Shown here: in pieces, positions 16,583-25,084 of the stretch
Numbering within the stretch: the first letter of the stretch is position 1
Layout: every line of letters begins with the position of its first letter
Origin: an uncultured Paracoccaceae bacterium
GTDB lineage: Bacteria > Pseudomonadota > Alphaproteobacteria > Rhodobacterales > Rhodobacteraceae
Reading direction: 5' to 3'
Assembly (NCBI GenBank): GCA_947503925.1
Contig: CANNFQ010000002.1
Location: 1-64,000 of the forward strand
DNA length: 64,000 nucleotides
Program-made: the position numbers and the translations under genes
The notes under the pieces: generated by a model
What the model was told of the DNA's origin: nothing
The model's database searches: none
The model's input: only the letters and a program-made list of their open reading frames with translations

Positions 16583-18649
16583 GTGGCCCTCTCAGTCCCG
16601 CAAAACATTCTGGACGATCTGACCGACGTGGCGATGCCGCGCCTTGGGGCGGAACCCGATACCGCCGAAACGCTTGTTATAGAGGGTTTCAATATTCCCT
16701 TGCACCGGACGGGTGCGATTGTCGTGGGCAGCGGTGCGGCCGGCCTGCGCGCCGCCGTCGAAATGAACCGCAGGGGCGTGGACACAGCTATTCTAAGCCA
16801 AAGTGCATGGGGTGGGACATCCGCCTGTTCAGGGTCCGACAAACAAACTCTGCACACCGCCAACACCAAAGATCAAGGCGACAATTTCCTTGATATGGCT
16901 GCCGCGATTGGCGCAGGGGGCGCGATGGATGAGGACACCGCCTATATCGAGGCGGTCGGGTCGATCCGCGCGATGGCCTCGCTTCAGTATCTGGGGCTTC
17001 CTTTGCCACAGGACCACTTGGGCGGCACGCTGCGTTACCAGACCGATCACGACGAGGTCGGTCGCGCGACGTCTTGCGGGCCGCGCACATCCCGCCTGAT
17101 GGTCAAGGTGCTGGCCGAAGAAGCGATCCGTCTGGGCATCCCGTTCTTCAATCAGACGACGGTTGTAAAGGTCCTCAAAGACGCAGACCGCGTTTGTGGC
17201 GTTCTGGCGATCCGGTCAAAGAACAGCACTGAGGCCAATCCCTATGGCCTCACGATCTATGCCTGTTGCGCGCTTGTGCTGGCGGCGGGCGGTCCAGGTG
17301 AGCTTTATCGTGACAGTGTTTTTCCCAACGGCTGCTTCGGCGCACTCGGCCTCGCGCTTGAGGCAGGGCTGGAGCTGACCAACATCACCGAAAGCCAATT
17401 CGGCATCGGCACGCGCCGCGAAGGGTTCCCCTGGAACCTGTCGGGCACCTATGTGCAGGTGATCCCGCATATCTATTCGGTCGATGCGAACGGCACCGAA
17501 CACCATTTCCTCGCGGACTACTACCGCACAACCCAAGAGATGGCGTCCAACATCTTTCGCAAAGGCTATCAATGGCCGTTTCATGCAAGCCGGATGCTGG
17601 ATTTTCAGTCCAGCCTGATTGATCTGGCTATCTTTCGCGAAGGACAGGCTGGGCGGCGGGTCTTTATGGATTTCAACCGCAATCCGCTGGCGATTGATCT
17701 CGACTTCAGCCTTGATCGGCTGGACGATGATGTCGCGTCTTACCTGCGCAATGCAGGGGCCGATCATGCCTTGCCGATCGATCGGCTGCGCCACATGAAC
17801 CCGCTCGCGATCGAGCTTTACAAGCGCTACAAGGTCGATGTCACGACAGACCCGCTGGAGTTCGCGGTGAATCACCAGCACATGAATGGCGGGATTGCGG
17901 TCGATACCTGGGGGCGCAGCAATGTGCCGGGCATATATGCTGTGGGCGAGGCGGCAGGCACCCATGGAGCGACACGGCCGGGTGGTTCGGCGCTGAATGC
18001 TGGGCAGGTGTTCGGCACCCGCGTGGCCGAACATGTCGGCGCAGTTGGTGCGCCGGTTTGGGCAGGTGATGTGACACTGGCTGCGGCGGATGCTGTCCAG
18101 CACCTGCAGACGGTGCTTTCCAGCGATAGCCCTTTGTCAGTCAAAGGCGTCCGATCCGAGGTTCAGGCCCGCATGAGCGATAAAGCCGGCATTTTGTGTA
18201 CGGGGTCCGAAGTTGCAAGGGCCCTTGCTGAGGCTCGCGTACTGAATACGAAAATCAAGCAGCACGGTATCACGTCGTCGCGACCTTCAGAGACTGCGCG
18301 GACGGTGCAGTGGCAACAAATGGCCTTGGCATCAGAGGCAGTGCTTGGCGCGCTCGACACCTATATCGCACGGGGTGGCGGCAGTCGCGGCGCGCGGGCC
18401 ATTTGTGACCCGCAGGGCGATGCGTTGCCCCACACCGTCCACGGTCCTATCGCTGAGGTCCGGTTTCGCGCGGAACGCGGCGCAGACAAGCAACATCAAT
18501 TGATCGTGAAGCTTGACGGCAACCAGCTGGTGATATCCGCGCGCGAAAATCGCGAACATGATGGCGCGAGGTCGTTTTTTGAACGGGACTGGCCGGCGTG
18601 GTTGACTGGCGACATCTTCCAAGCGAGCGGCAAGCGGGCCGAATGCTGA
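16583..18649 (+). CDS. FAD-dependent oxidoreductase of the fumarate reductase/succinate dehydrogenase flavoprotein family
   Basis: A 688-residue flavoprotein with a GTG start preceded by AGGAAG. The FAD motif VVGSGAAGLRAAVEMNRRG is at about residue 50, after an N-terminal extension. It has GGTSACSGSDKQ, the AAGGPGELY segment, NHQHMNGGIAVDTWGRSNV, and the C-terminal FAD segment GIYAVGEAAGTHGATRPGG. The succinate dehydrogenase-like C-terminal helical domain follows. It lacks membrane segments and has no iron-sulfur partner nearby, so it is not a respiratory complex II subunit. It probably oxidises or reduces a C-C bond in the pathway of this cluster. It is the last plus-strand gene of the cluster. 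Confidence 0.82.
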   Translation: MALSVPQNILDDLTDVAMPRLGAEPDTAETLVIEGFNIPLHRTGAIVVGSGAAGLRAAVEMNRRGVDTAILSQSAWGGTSACSGSDKQTLHTANTKDQGDNFLDMAAAIGAGGAMDEDTAYIEAVGSIRAMASLQYLGLPLPQDHLGGTLRYQTDHDEVGRATSCGPRTSRLMVKVLAEEAIRLGIPFFNQTTVVKVLKDADRVCGVLAIRSKNSTEANPYGLTIYACCALVLAAGGPGELYRDSVFPNGCFGALGLALEAGLELTNITESQFGIGTRREGFPWNLSGTYVQVIPHIYSVDANGTEHHFLADYYRTTQEMASNIFRKGYQWPFHASRMLDFQSSLIDLAIFREGQAGRRVFMDFNRNPLAIDLDFSLDRLDDDVASYLRNAGADHALPIDRLRHMNPLAIELYKRYKVDVTTDPLEFAVNHQHMNGGIAVDTWGRSNVPGIYAVGEAAGTHGATRPGGSALNAGQVFGTRVAEHVGAVGAPVWAGDVTLAAADAVQHLQTVLSSDSPLSVKGVRSEVQARMSDKAGILCTGSEVARALAEARVLNTKIKQHGITSSRPSETARTVQWQQMALASEAVLGALDTYIARGGGSRGARAICDPQGDALPHTVHGPIAEVRFRAERGADKQHQLIVKLDGNQLVISARENREHDGARSFFERDWPAWLTGDIFQASGKRAEC

Positions 18650-18870
18650 ACTCCAACACAGCGTGGCAGATGTCACGGATGCCGGGGGCGTCCTTGAACG
18701 TTGGGTATGGGCCGATCCTCATCGGCGCGTGACGTATCTTGCGCCAAGATGCGGTGTTCACGCCAATGACAATCGGGCGTCCAGGGAGCCTGATGCTGTA
18801 AATGCCTGCGCTGTCGTGTAATCCCGGTCTTGCAAAACACATTCGGTTTGAGAATGGAAATCCTGTCAGA

Positions 18871-20562
18871 TTAGTAACTTCGCGCGCTCTCGTGCGAACA
18901 GAAAGTCACTTTGCCGTCGCAAATCGTCATCGCGATCGGCAATTGACCGAGCGTGGTGCGATCGCAGGCCTCGATATCGCCGTCCAGCATTACGATATCT
19001 GCGGCTAGCCCAGACGACAGGCGGCCATGGAAGTCCTCCTTGAACCCTATCCATGCATTGGTCGCGGTATAGCTTTCCAGTGTATCTTGCAGGGTCTGGC
19101 TCTGATCGGGCCAGTTGGGGCCAAGGTCCACTGGGGCAACAGCGCACGCGATATTGGCCATCGCATTGACAGGCACCACCGGCCAGTCAGTTGAAAAGGC
19201 GAGCGGGATGCCGCGGGTACGGATCGCCTTCCACGCATAGGCGCGTGCGCATTCATCTGCAAAGAACAAGGTGTCCGGCATCGGTGGTTCAAAGAACCCA
19301 GCAAAGGCCGCGTGGCGTGGCTGCATCGAGGCCACGACGTCGAGCCGTTTCATCCGATCCAGATCGGCTTCGGTGATTAGCTCTATATGTTCGATCCGGT
19401 GGCGCGCATCGCGTTTGCCGTTTTTTGCGCGTGCATATTCATAACCGTCCAGAACGCGGTTGACGGCCAGATCGCCAACAGCATGCACGCTGATCTGCAG
19501 ACCCATCGCGTCGGCGATGCGGCAGGCCTCGTTGAAGTGGTCAGGGTCAAAGACTGCCTCTCCGTAGTTTAGCGGGTCGTCGGGATAGGCGCGGGTCTTG
19601 AGGCCCGTGCGGCTTTCCAAGACGCCATCCATGAACATCTTGACACGACCCGACCAGATCTTGTCGCCCCGGTAGCGCCGATGCATTTTGCCGGCTTCCT
19701 CGAGCTTGTCCAGCGGGTGGACATTCTTCAAGTGGAACGGCACTTGCACACGTGCGGTCAGCAGGCCCTCGGCTTCCAGCTCGCTCAACAGTTCGAGCTG
19801 GTAGAAATTGCCGTCCATATTGTGAAGCGACGTGATTCCGTGCCTTGCGACGTGACTCAGACCTTTGCGTAGAAGCGCCTTGTCTGTCGCGCGTTCCGCA
19901 GTGGTAGCGGGCGGATCGGGGTCAGCGCCGGTCACATAGCCCAGCATGTCGCGCCCGCCGGTGCGCGATAGCGCCAGAGCCGGACCAAAAGCGCCGGTTT
20001 CCAGAAGGGTGCCGGTGGCCATCCCGTCATCGCCCATAACGACGGTACTTCCGTCAGGCATGGGAGCGCCTTGCAAAAGACCGGCTTGTTTCAACGTCAA
20101 CGTATTGGCCCAGACCGTGTGCAGGTCTGCCGCCAGAAGTGTAAAGGGCCTATCGCCAATGATCGCGTCCAGAAGCTTGCGGGGAGCGATCTCATCGTCT
20201 TCGAAAAGTTCGTAAAACGCACCGACCCCTAGAATGAGCGGCTCGTCCGGGCGAGTGGAGGCGTAGTCGCGCACCCGTGGGCGGAGCTCGGCCAGATCGG
20301 TGATCCCGCCGACTTGCACGAAATCGAGTTCAGCAGAGCCCTGGAAAAGATGAACATGGCTGTCGATAAAGCCCGGTAGAACGCTGCGTCCGGCTGCGTC
20401 CACGATCCGTGTCTTGGATCCAGCCAAGGCGCGGATATCATTAGTGCTGCCAACGGCAGTGATGCGATCGCCGGTAATGGCAACGGCCTCGGCACGCGGG
20501 GCGTCGGGCACCATGGTCAGAACCCGGGCGTTCAGGATGACAAGATTAGGTGTGTTCTGCAT
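18871..20562 (-). CDS. Amidohydrolase family protein (YtcJ-like)
   Basis: A 563-residue metal-dependent hydrolase of the amidohydrolase 3/YtcJ group. The N-terminal beta-sandwich segment is followed by the metal-binding HxH in LPGFIDSHVHLF near residue 68. HRIEHIEL carries further metal-ligand histidines, and AFSTDWPVVPVN the catalytic Asp. Relatives hydrolyse N-substituted formamides and other amides or act on cyclic substrates; the substrate here is unknown. It is convergent with the catabolic cluster and separated from it by 221 bases with no clear terminator, so it may or may not belong to the same pathway. Confidence 0.86.
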   Translation of the reverse strand: MQNTPNLVILNARVLTMVPDAPRAEAVAITGDRITAVGSTNDIRALAGSKTRIVDAAGRSVLPGFIDSHVHLFQGSAELDFVQVGGITDLAELRPRVRDYASTRPDEPLILGVGAFYELFEDDEIAPRKLLDAIIGDRPFTLLAADLHTVWANTLTLKQAGLLQGAPMPDGSTVVMGDDGMATGTLLETGAFGPALALSRTGGRDMLGYVTGADPDPPATTAERATDKALLRKGLSHVARHGITSLHNMDGNFYQLELLSELEAEGLLTARVQVPFHLKNVHPLDKLEEAGKMHRRYRGDKIWSGRVKMFMDGVLESRTGLKTRAYPDDPLNYGEAVFDPDHFNEACRIADAMGLQISVHAVGDLAVNRVLDGYEYARAKNGKRDARHRIEHIELITEADLDRMKRLDVVASMQPRHAAFAGFFEPPMPDTLFFADECARAYAWKAIRTRGIPLAFSTDWPVVPVNAMANIACAVAPVDLGPNWPDQSQTLQDTLESYTATNAWIGFKEDFHGRLSSGLAADIVMLDGDIEACDRTTLGQLPIAMTICDGKVTFCSHESARSY

Positions 20563-21115
20563 CGTCAGGTCCGCTTTCCCGCAGGTTTGCTGCGCCTTAT
20601 CTGGCCCCAGATCCGGGTAGGGAACTCCATCAACCCCTGGGCATGAGTACGACGAAGATGATCAACGCCGGACCCAAAACCGGATTTCGCGCGCGTTTTG
20701 TACCCTGGTGCAGCAACCCGATCCTCCCGCAATGAGAATTCCAATGTCTAATTCTTCATTCAATATCATCAGAGTGGCAAAGTTATATCCGTAGCTGCCT
20801 GATTGAGTGATGCCCAGCATGAATGGTCTGGAATACTCAGAATATGAGCTGTTCGGCAGGGTACTGGTTTATAGGTCAGGTTGCTGAAAACGCTATACAA
20901 TAAACACTTGTAAGTAATTTCCTTTCCAGAGAAACGGCCCGGCGACCAAGCCCTTTGGATTCCGTCGCGCAATGGTGCATCGATCGATCTGTTGGCACCG
21001 AACATCCAGCAATGCTTCGATCCGCTGGGTCGTTTTGTTCCGCCGCAGTTTGTTGGGCAATTTGGATCACAGGCCGATACGTTCCCTGCAGATGCAATTG
21101 TCAGAGTATATTTAC
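20563..21115. other. Intergenic stretch, no supported gene
   Basis: About 550 bases between the divergent amidohydrolase and ArsR-type genes. Short open frames on both strands lack ribosome binding sites and recognisable motifs. The right end is AT-rich and must carry the ArsR-gene promoter; the left end should carry the amidohydrolase promoter. No decayed coding sequence was recognised. Confidence 0.5.
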
Positions 21116-21127
21116 AAAACTAGTTTT
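21116..21127. promoter_or_regulatory. Palindrome upstream of the ArsR-type gene, candidate operator
   Basis: AAAACTAGTTTT is a perfect 12-base palindrome in an AT-rich stretch, 17 bases before the ATG of the ArsR-type regulator. Autoregulation through such a site is usual in ArsR/SmtB proteins. Confidence 0.45.
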
Positions 21128-21144
21128 ATGGTTATGTTTACAGC

Positions 21145-21462
21145 ATGACGATTCGAACCCGACAAGCCCGTGCACTTGCAGCTCTTGGACATGATGCCCG
21201 CCTGGCGATCTTTCGATTGCTTGTCAGAGTGGGCCGTGATGGCTTGCGGGTCGGTGAGATCGCGCAGCATCTGAATATGGCGCCATCAACATTGGCGCAT
21301 CATCTCTCTACGCTTGTCGCGGCTGAACTGGTTACGCAGGAAAAAGTTGGACGGGACGTGATCAATCGGGCTGATTTTGACACCGCACAGCAGCTTGCAG
21401 ACTTCCTCACCTCTCAGTGCTGCGAAGGCGTGTCACTCTACCAAAAGGAGGATGCCGCATGA
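21145..21462 (+). CDS. ArsR/SmtB-family transcriptional regulator
   Basis: A 105-residue winged-helix repressor. The recognition region is VGEIAQHLNMAPSTLAHHLSTL, with the wing VTQEKVGRDVINRADF following. A vicinal Cys pair (SQCCEGVS) near residue 93 could bind arsenite or another soft metal or thiol-reactive ligand. This C-terminal placement differs from the classical alpha-3 Cys pair of plasmid ArsR but occurs in some ArsR families. It lies 54 bases upstream of a permease of the ArsP/YraQ family, which it probably controls. Confidence 0.88.
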   Translation: MTIRTRQARALAALGHDARLAIFRLLVRVGRDGLRVGEIAQHLNMAPSTLAHHLSTLVAAELVTQEKVGRDVINRADFDTAQQLADFLTSQCCEGVSLYQKEDAA

Positions 21463-21516
21463 GTTCATGCGTGTATTTTCTTTGCTCAAAAAAACTATAA
21501 AACTGGATATATAATT

Positions 21517-22566
21517 ATGTCACTCTCTTCGCACGTTCCCGCGCGGCCAGGCGCGGCGCTTTGGAAATTCGCCGCTGATCAGCGGATCTGGATAGCCTCG
21601 GCTGTGATCCTTTTCCTCCTGGCCGTCTTTGACCGAACGCAGGCAGTCGAAAGCGCCGATTTCGCAATAGCGGCACTGCTGCACACCGCGCCATATCTAA
21701 TCTTTTCTATCGCAGTCGCAGCTTATGCGGGCGCGACCGGTGCGGACAACTTGATCGCCCGCGCCTTTACCGGAGCTCCGATTGTCATGATACTACTGGG
21801 AGCCGTAGCAGGTGGCCTTTCACCTTTCTGCTCCTGCGGCGTTATTCCCCTGATCGCGGCGCTGCTTGCGATGGGTGTGCCATTGTCGGCAGTGATGGCC
21901 TTCTGGCTGGCCTCTCCCATTATGGACCCATCCATGTTTTTTCTAACGGCCGGTGTCCTCGGTGCTGAGTTTGCTGTCGCGAAAACCTTTGCAGCCGTTG
22001 GACTGGGCATTTTCGGCGGTGTTGTTGTCTACATGCTGAGTAAGGGCGGGGCGCTGAATGACCCGCTGCGCGAGGGCATTGGTAATGGCGGCTGCGGGGG
22101 CGCAAAGGTTCGGGCGCCAAAACCGGTAGTCTGGCGTTTCTGGACTGACGGAGATCGGCGCGCAAAATTCGTCAGCAGCGCCTTGAGCAACACCCTGTTT
22201 CTTGGCAAATGGCTGTTTCTGGCCTTCATTCTTGAAAGTCTGATGCTGGCATGGATCCCGGCTGAAACTGTAACCAAGGCGCTTGGTGGAGACGGCATGT
22301 TGCCCATTTTGACGGCAACTCTTGTCGGCGTTCCCGCCTATTTGAACGGTTACGCGGCCTTGCCACTGGTTGGCGGATTGATCGAACAGGGCATGGCGCC
22401 GGGGGCGGGCATGGCTTTTCTTGTGGCAGGCGGCGTCACCTCGATCCCGGCGGCCATGGCGGTCTGGGCGCTGGCGAAACCCCGTGTCTTTGTCCTCTAT
22501 ATCGGCCTGTCACTTTGCGGTGCCTTTGCTGTAGGAGTTTTGTTTCAGTTTTGGCAGTCCATTTGA
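21517..22566 (+). CDS. Permease of the ArsP/YraQ (DUF318) family
   Basis: A 349-residue membrane protein with about eight to ten transmembrane segments. The hallmark FCSCGVIPLIAALLAMG, with its Cys-Ser-Cys-Gly core, is near residue 110. GVPAYLNGYAALPLVGGL and MAFLVAGGVTSIPA form the mirrored second half. ArsP-type members export trivalent organoarsenicals; for other YraQ members the substrate is unknown. The preceding ArsR-type gene supports a metalloid- or thiol-related function. A short Gly/Cys-rich cytoplasmic loop (GNGGCGGAK) sits between the halves. A strong terminator follows. Confidence 0.85.
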   Translation: MSLSSHVPARPGAALWKFAADQRIWIASAVILFLLAVFDRTQAVESADFAIAALLHTAPYLIFSIAVAAYAGATGADNLIARAFTGAPIVMILLGAVAGGLSPFCSCGVIPLIAALLAMGVPLSAVMAFWLASPIMDPSMFFLTAGVLGAEFAVAKTFAAVGLGIFGGVVVYMLSKGGALNDPLREGIGNGGCGGAKVRAPKPVVWRFWTDGDRRAKFVSSALSNTLFLGKWLFLAFILESLMLAWIPAETVTKALGGDGMLPILTATLVGVPAYLNGYAALPLVGGLIEQGMAPGAGMAFLVAGGVTSIPAAMAVWALAKPRVFVLYIGLSLCGAFAVGVLFQFWQSI

Positions 22567-22574
22567 CCCAGCAC

Positions 22575-22607
22575 GACCTGAGCAATGCTCGTTGCTCGGG
22601 TCTTTTT
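22575..22607 (+). terminator. Rho-independent terminator of the arsR-permease unit
   Basis: GACCTGAGCAA (22575-22585) pairs with TTGCTCGGGTC (22592-22602), an 11-base stem with one wobble pair, followed by TTTTT. Confidence 0.85.
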
Positions 22608-22972
22608 ATGACATGCAGGCATAACCTGTGCCGTCGATGACGATTGCCTGATAAGGAAATGCGCCAGTGGCGCAAGCCTTGTTCCTGACTGACAGTCGGA
22701 TGCGTCATGCGTCTCTGACGTCAGCACTTATCGACCAAATAGTTCATTTGCTAAGAGAGTGTTTGTTCCACATCGTAACGCCCGAGGAGCGGAGGATGGG
22801 AAAGGTAACGAAGAATCCTAGTGAGAAGATCGTCAAAGACAACGTTGAACTGACATCGAAATGAATTGTAGGTGAGGGCGGCGTCAATCACAATTGGTGG
22901 CTAACCAGCATGATTGGCGCCGCGAACTAAAGACAGTCTGGTCCTCGCAAATGATCACTTTCTTTGCTGGGG
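22608..22972. other. Intergenic stretch with insertion-sequence debris
   Basis: About 365 bases without an intact gene. The middle holds a start-like remnant of an IS3-type orfA (22796-22864). The rest shows no recognisable genes on either strand. Confidence 0.5.
22796..22864 (+). pseudogene. Remnant of IS3-family transposase orfA (N-terminus)
   Basis: An ATG directly preceded by GGAGG opens a 22-residue frame beginning MGKVTKNPSEKIVKD. From memory this resembles the first residues of IS3-family OrfA proteins (xNPSEKIVKDI, then a KQYSAEEKIRIV stretch). After this the frame is unrelated and stops. Too short for certainty. Confidence 0.35.
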
Positions 22973-24460
22973 TTACCCCGCCTGGTATTGTGGGGTCGAC
23001 GCTAGAAATTCTCCGTATGCATCCGCACTGGGATAGGAGAATTGTTCTGCCAGTGGGTTGGAACGCTTTCGCTTTTTCGCACCCATGTCAGCAAGCAATT
23101 CGTCGAAATGCTTGAAATGGAACGGGGCTGCACACAGGCCGCCATAGACTTGGGCTGCCGGGCGTTCCTTGCGCCGCCAGTCCAGCATCATTTGCATATT
23201 GTCCCGCATCTCCGTCTCAGTTGGTTGCTGCGCCAGTTTGCCGTCAGCATATCGCACGAGCCAATTTGCGATCAATTCCGCCGAAAGCACGGTGCAGAAG
23301 GACGAATTGAAGCCGACAAAGCCCATATCCGGCAGGTCGGGGTTCACCGACAGACGATATGTCACGTATTGGCCGTCTGGTTCAATCAGCTTCTGTCGGT
23401 ATTCCTCGGGCAGAACCGGAACTCCTAATTTCCAGCCCACCGCAAGCACCGACACGTCGCATCGGATTTTTTCACCGGTGCTCAGCAGAATGGTGTTGCC
23501 GACATATCGGTCATAGGTGCCCAGAACCAGTTTGAGTTTGCCGATTTTGAGCGCATCAAAGAATCCCGGCGTGACCAGTGGCAGCGAGCATGAGGCCTCT
23601 TTCTCAATCGGGGCGTTCGGCACCATGTCCCATTTTTTCAACCCAAGCTGAAGCTTCAGCATGGTTTCCAGCCCACGGAAATTAGCCCAAACCAGTGGCT
23701 TGGTGATCGCCGCGAAAAGCCGTTTCAATGGGTTGCGGTCCCAGCTGTTGAACTGCATTTCCTGCGCGCGCATGTAAAGGAGGCGTTTGAAATTGATCCC
23801 GCCAATAAAGTAGGGCACCCGCCAGACATTTTCGCGATAAACCATTGTAACCTGTTCGGCACCGTTCTGGACTGCGTTCACCGCGATGTCGGTCGAGGAT
23901 TTCGACCCGCCCAAGATTACCACATGTTTGCCGCGAGCAATTTCGGGATCGGTGTATTCTGACGAGTGCATCGCCTGTCCACCCTGAGCCACGAATTCGT
24001 CCTGCCCTGGATGTGTGATGATGTTCTTGTAAGAAAACTGACCGGTACAGATGGCCACGAAATCGAAATCCTGCTGGTGTGTGCGGCCGGCACTTTCAAG
24101 CGTCAGGGTCCAGCCTGGTTGCCCATCCGCGCGCCGTTCCATGCCAATCACGTCGGTGTTCAGCTGGAACAGCCGTCCCAATTTGTGCTTGTCTGCATAT
24201 GAATGCAGGTAGGCATGCACCTGAGCGCCCTTGGGCCATTGGACGTAGTCTTCTGGCATTGCCATGTCAGTATAGCGATAAAGGTCCTTGGGGCTTTGAG
24301 TCTGAACGCCCGGGTAGGAGCGGCTTGGCTCCCATACCCCGCCAAAATCATGGCTGCGTTCAAAGCCGATCACCCGATGGCCGCGTTCATCAAAGGCCTT
24401 CGCCGCGGCAAGGCCAGATACCCCGCCACCGACGACGGCGACAGTTTTACGTTTAACCAT
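22973..24460 (-). CDS. Flavin-containing monooxygenase (FMO/Baeyer-Villiger-like)
   Basis: A 495-residue class B flavoprotein monooxygenase. It has FAD motif VAVVGGGVSGLAAAKAF at residues 7-23, a monooxygenase fingerprint-like GGQAMHSSEY, and NADPH motif HVVILGGSKSSTDIAV. It would use NADPH and O2 to oxygenate a heteroatom or a ketone. The length is typical. The gene lies 12 bases after the cupin gene, transcribed in the same direction, and both face away from an AraC regulator. The three probably form one inducible oxidation unit for an unknown compound. Confidence 0.88.
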   Translation of the reverse strand: MVKRKTVAVVGGGVSGLAAAKAFDERGHRVIGFERSHDFGGVWEPSRSYPGVQTQSPKDLYRYTDMAMPEDYVQWPKGAQVHAYLHSYADKHKLGRLFQLNTDVIGMERRADGQPGWTLTLESAGRTHQQDFDFVAICTGQFSYKNIITHPGQDEFVAQGGQAMHSSEYTDPEIARGKHVVILGGSKSSTDIAVNAVQNGAEQVTMVYRENVWRVPYFIGGINFKRLLYMRAQEMQFNSWDRNPLKRLFAAITKPLVWANFRGLETMLKLQLGLKKWDMVPNAPIEKEASCSLPLVTPGFFDALKIGKLKLVLGTYDRYVGNTILLSTGEKIRCDVSVLAVGWKLGVPVLPEEYRQKLIEPDGQYVTYRLSVNPDLPDMGFVGFNSSFCTVLSAELIANWLVRYADGKLAQQPTETEMRDNMQMMLDWRRKERPAAQVYGGLCAAPFHFKHFDELLADMGAKKRKRSNPLAEQFSYPSADAYGEFLASTPQYQAG

Positions 24461-24472
24461 TTTGGCGTCTCC

Positions 24473-24937
24473 TTAGCCTGCGTCCGGTGGGGGTGGCAGG
24501 AAATCCACCTCGTGCAACGCTGAAATCCGCACCAATTCTTCCGGCTCGGTCACGCCGTCGAGTTCGCCAAACAGATCGAAAAGCTTGCGTGACGGTGCGA
24601 CGCCAAAGACAGATTTGGCCTCCTTGCCCGAGCGGTTATAGACGCCATGCGCGACGCCCTTCGGCATCCGCACCATATCGCCAGGCCCGGCCTTGTGTGC
24701 GATGACGTTGCCGGTTTCAAAGCCGAAGTCGACCTCGAGAGCGCCTTCAAGAACGTAAATCCATTCATCTTGTGTCGGATGAACATGAGGCGGCACAAAA
24801 GTCCCGGCCGGAACGATCGCTTGCCAGATGAACGCGTTATCCGACAAGAGCTTGGGCGTATAGGTTTGCCCAACGACGTTCCACACGGTTCCTTCCAACC
24901 CATCGGACGAACCGGTTATTCCCTCTCCACTATGCAT
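24473..24937 (-). CDS. Cupin-domain protein
   Basis: A 154-residue single-domain cupin. Motif 1 is PPHVHPTQDEWIYVLEG, with His, His and Glu metal ligands, and motif 2 lies in the GDMVRMPKGVAHGVYN region with its His. These ligands would bind Fe, Mn or Ni, so a small dioxygenase, isomerase or sensor role is possible. It is the first gene of the minus-strand unit with the flavin monooxygenase. Its 5' coding end carries one copy of a 12-base repeat also found upstream. Confidence 0.85.
   Translation of the reverse strand: MHSGEGITGSSDGLEGTVWNVVGQTYTPKLLSDNAFIWQAIVPAGTFVPPHVHPTQDEWIYVLEGALEVDFGFETGNVIAHKAGPGDMVRMPKGVAHGVYNRSGKEAKSVFGVAPSRKLFDLFGELDGVTEPEELVRISALHEVDFLPPPPDAG
24908..24919. repeat. 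12-base direct repeat, copy 1 (candidate AraC site)
   Basis: CGAACCGGTTAT, containing the palindromic core AACCGGTT, lies inside the first codons of the cupin gene. An identical copy lies 79 bases away in the promoter region. Confidence 0.5.
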
Positions 24938-24986
24938 TTTCTTCCCTCCTGTTCATTGCTGGCGTGAACGCTATCAGAGGTCTGTC

Positions 24987-24998
24987 CGAACCGGTTAT
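24987..24998. repeat. 12-base direct repeat, copy 2 (candidate AraC site)
   Basis: Second CGAACCGGTTAT, between the divergent cupin and AraC genes. Two identical copies flanking the minus-strand promoter suggest binding sites for the AraC-family regulator encoded at 25085. Confidence 0.5.
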
Positions 24999-25084
24999 CC
25001 AGAAAACGAAACTATTTTGCCCTGCCGGGTCTGCATAGTTCGTCCAATGTGCTAGGCTTCCGGGTGAAGGACTGCGTGAAACAG

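Noticed and set aside
18447..18842. Minus-strand open frame between the fumarate-reductase-like gene and the amidohydrolase
   Set aside because: It overlaps the 3' end of the flavoprotein gene, has no recognisable motif and no ribosome binding site; treated as chance.
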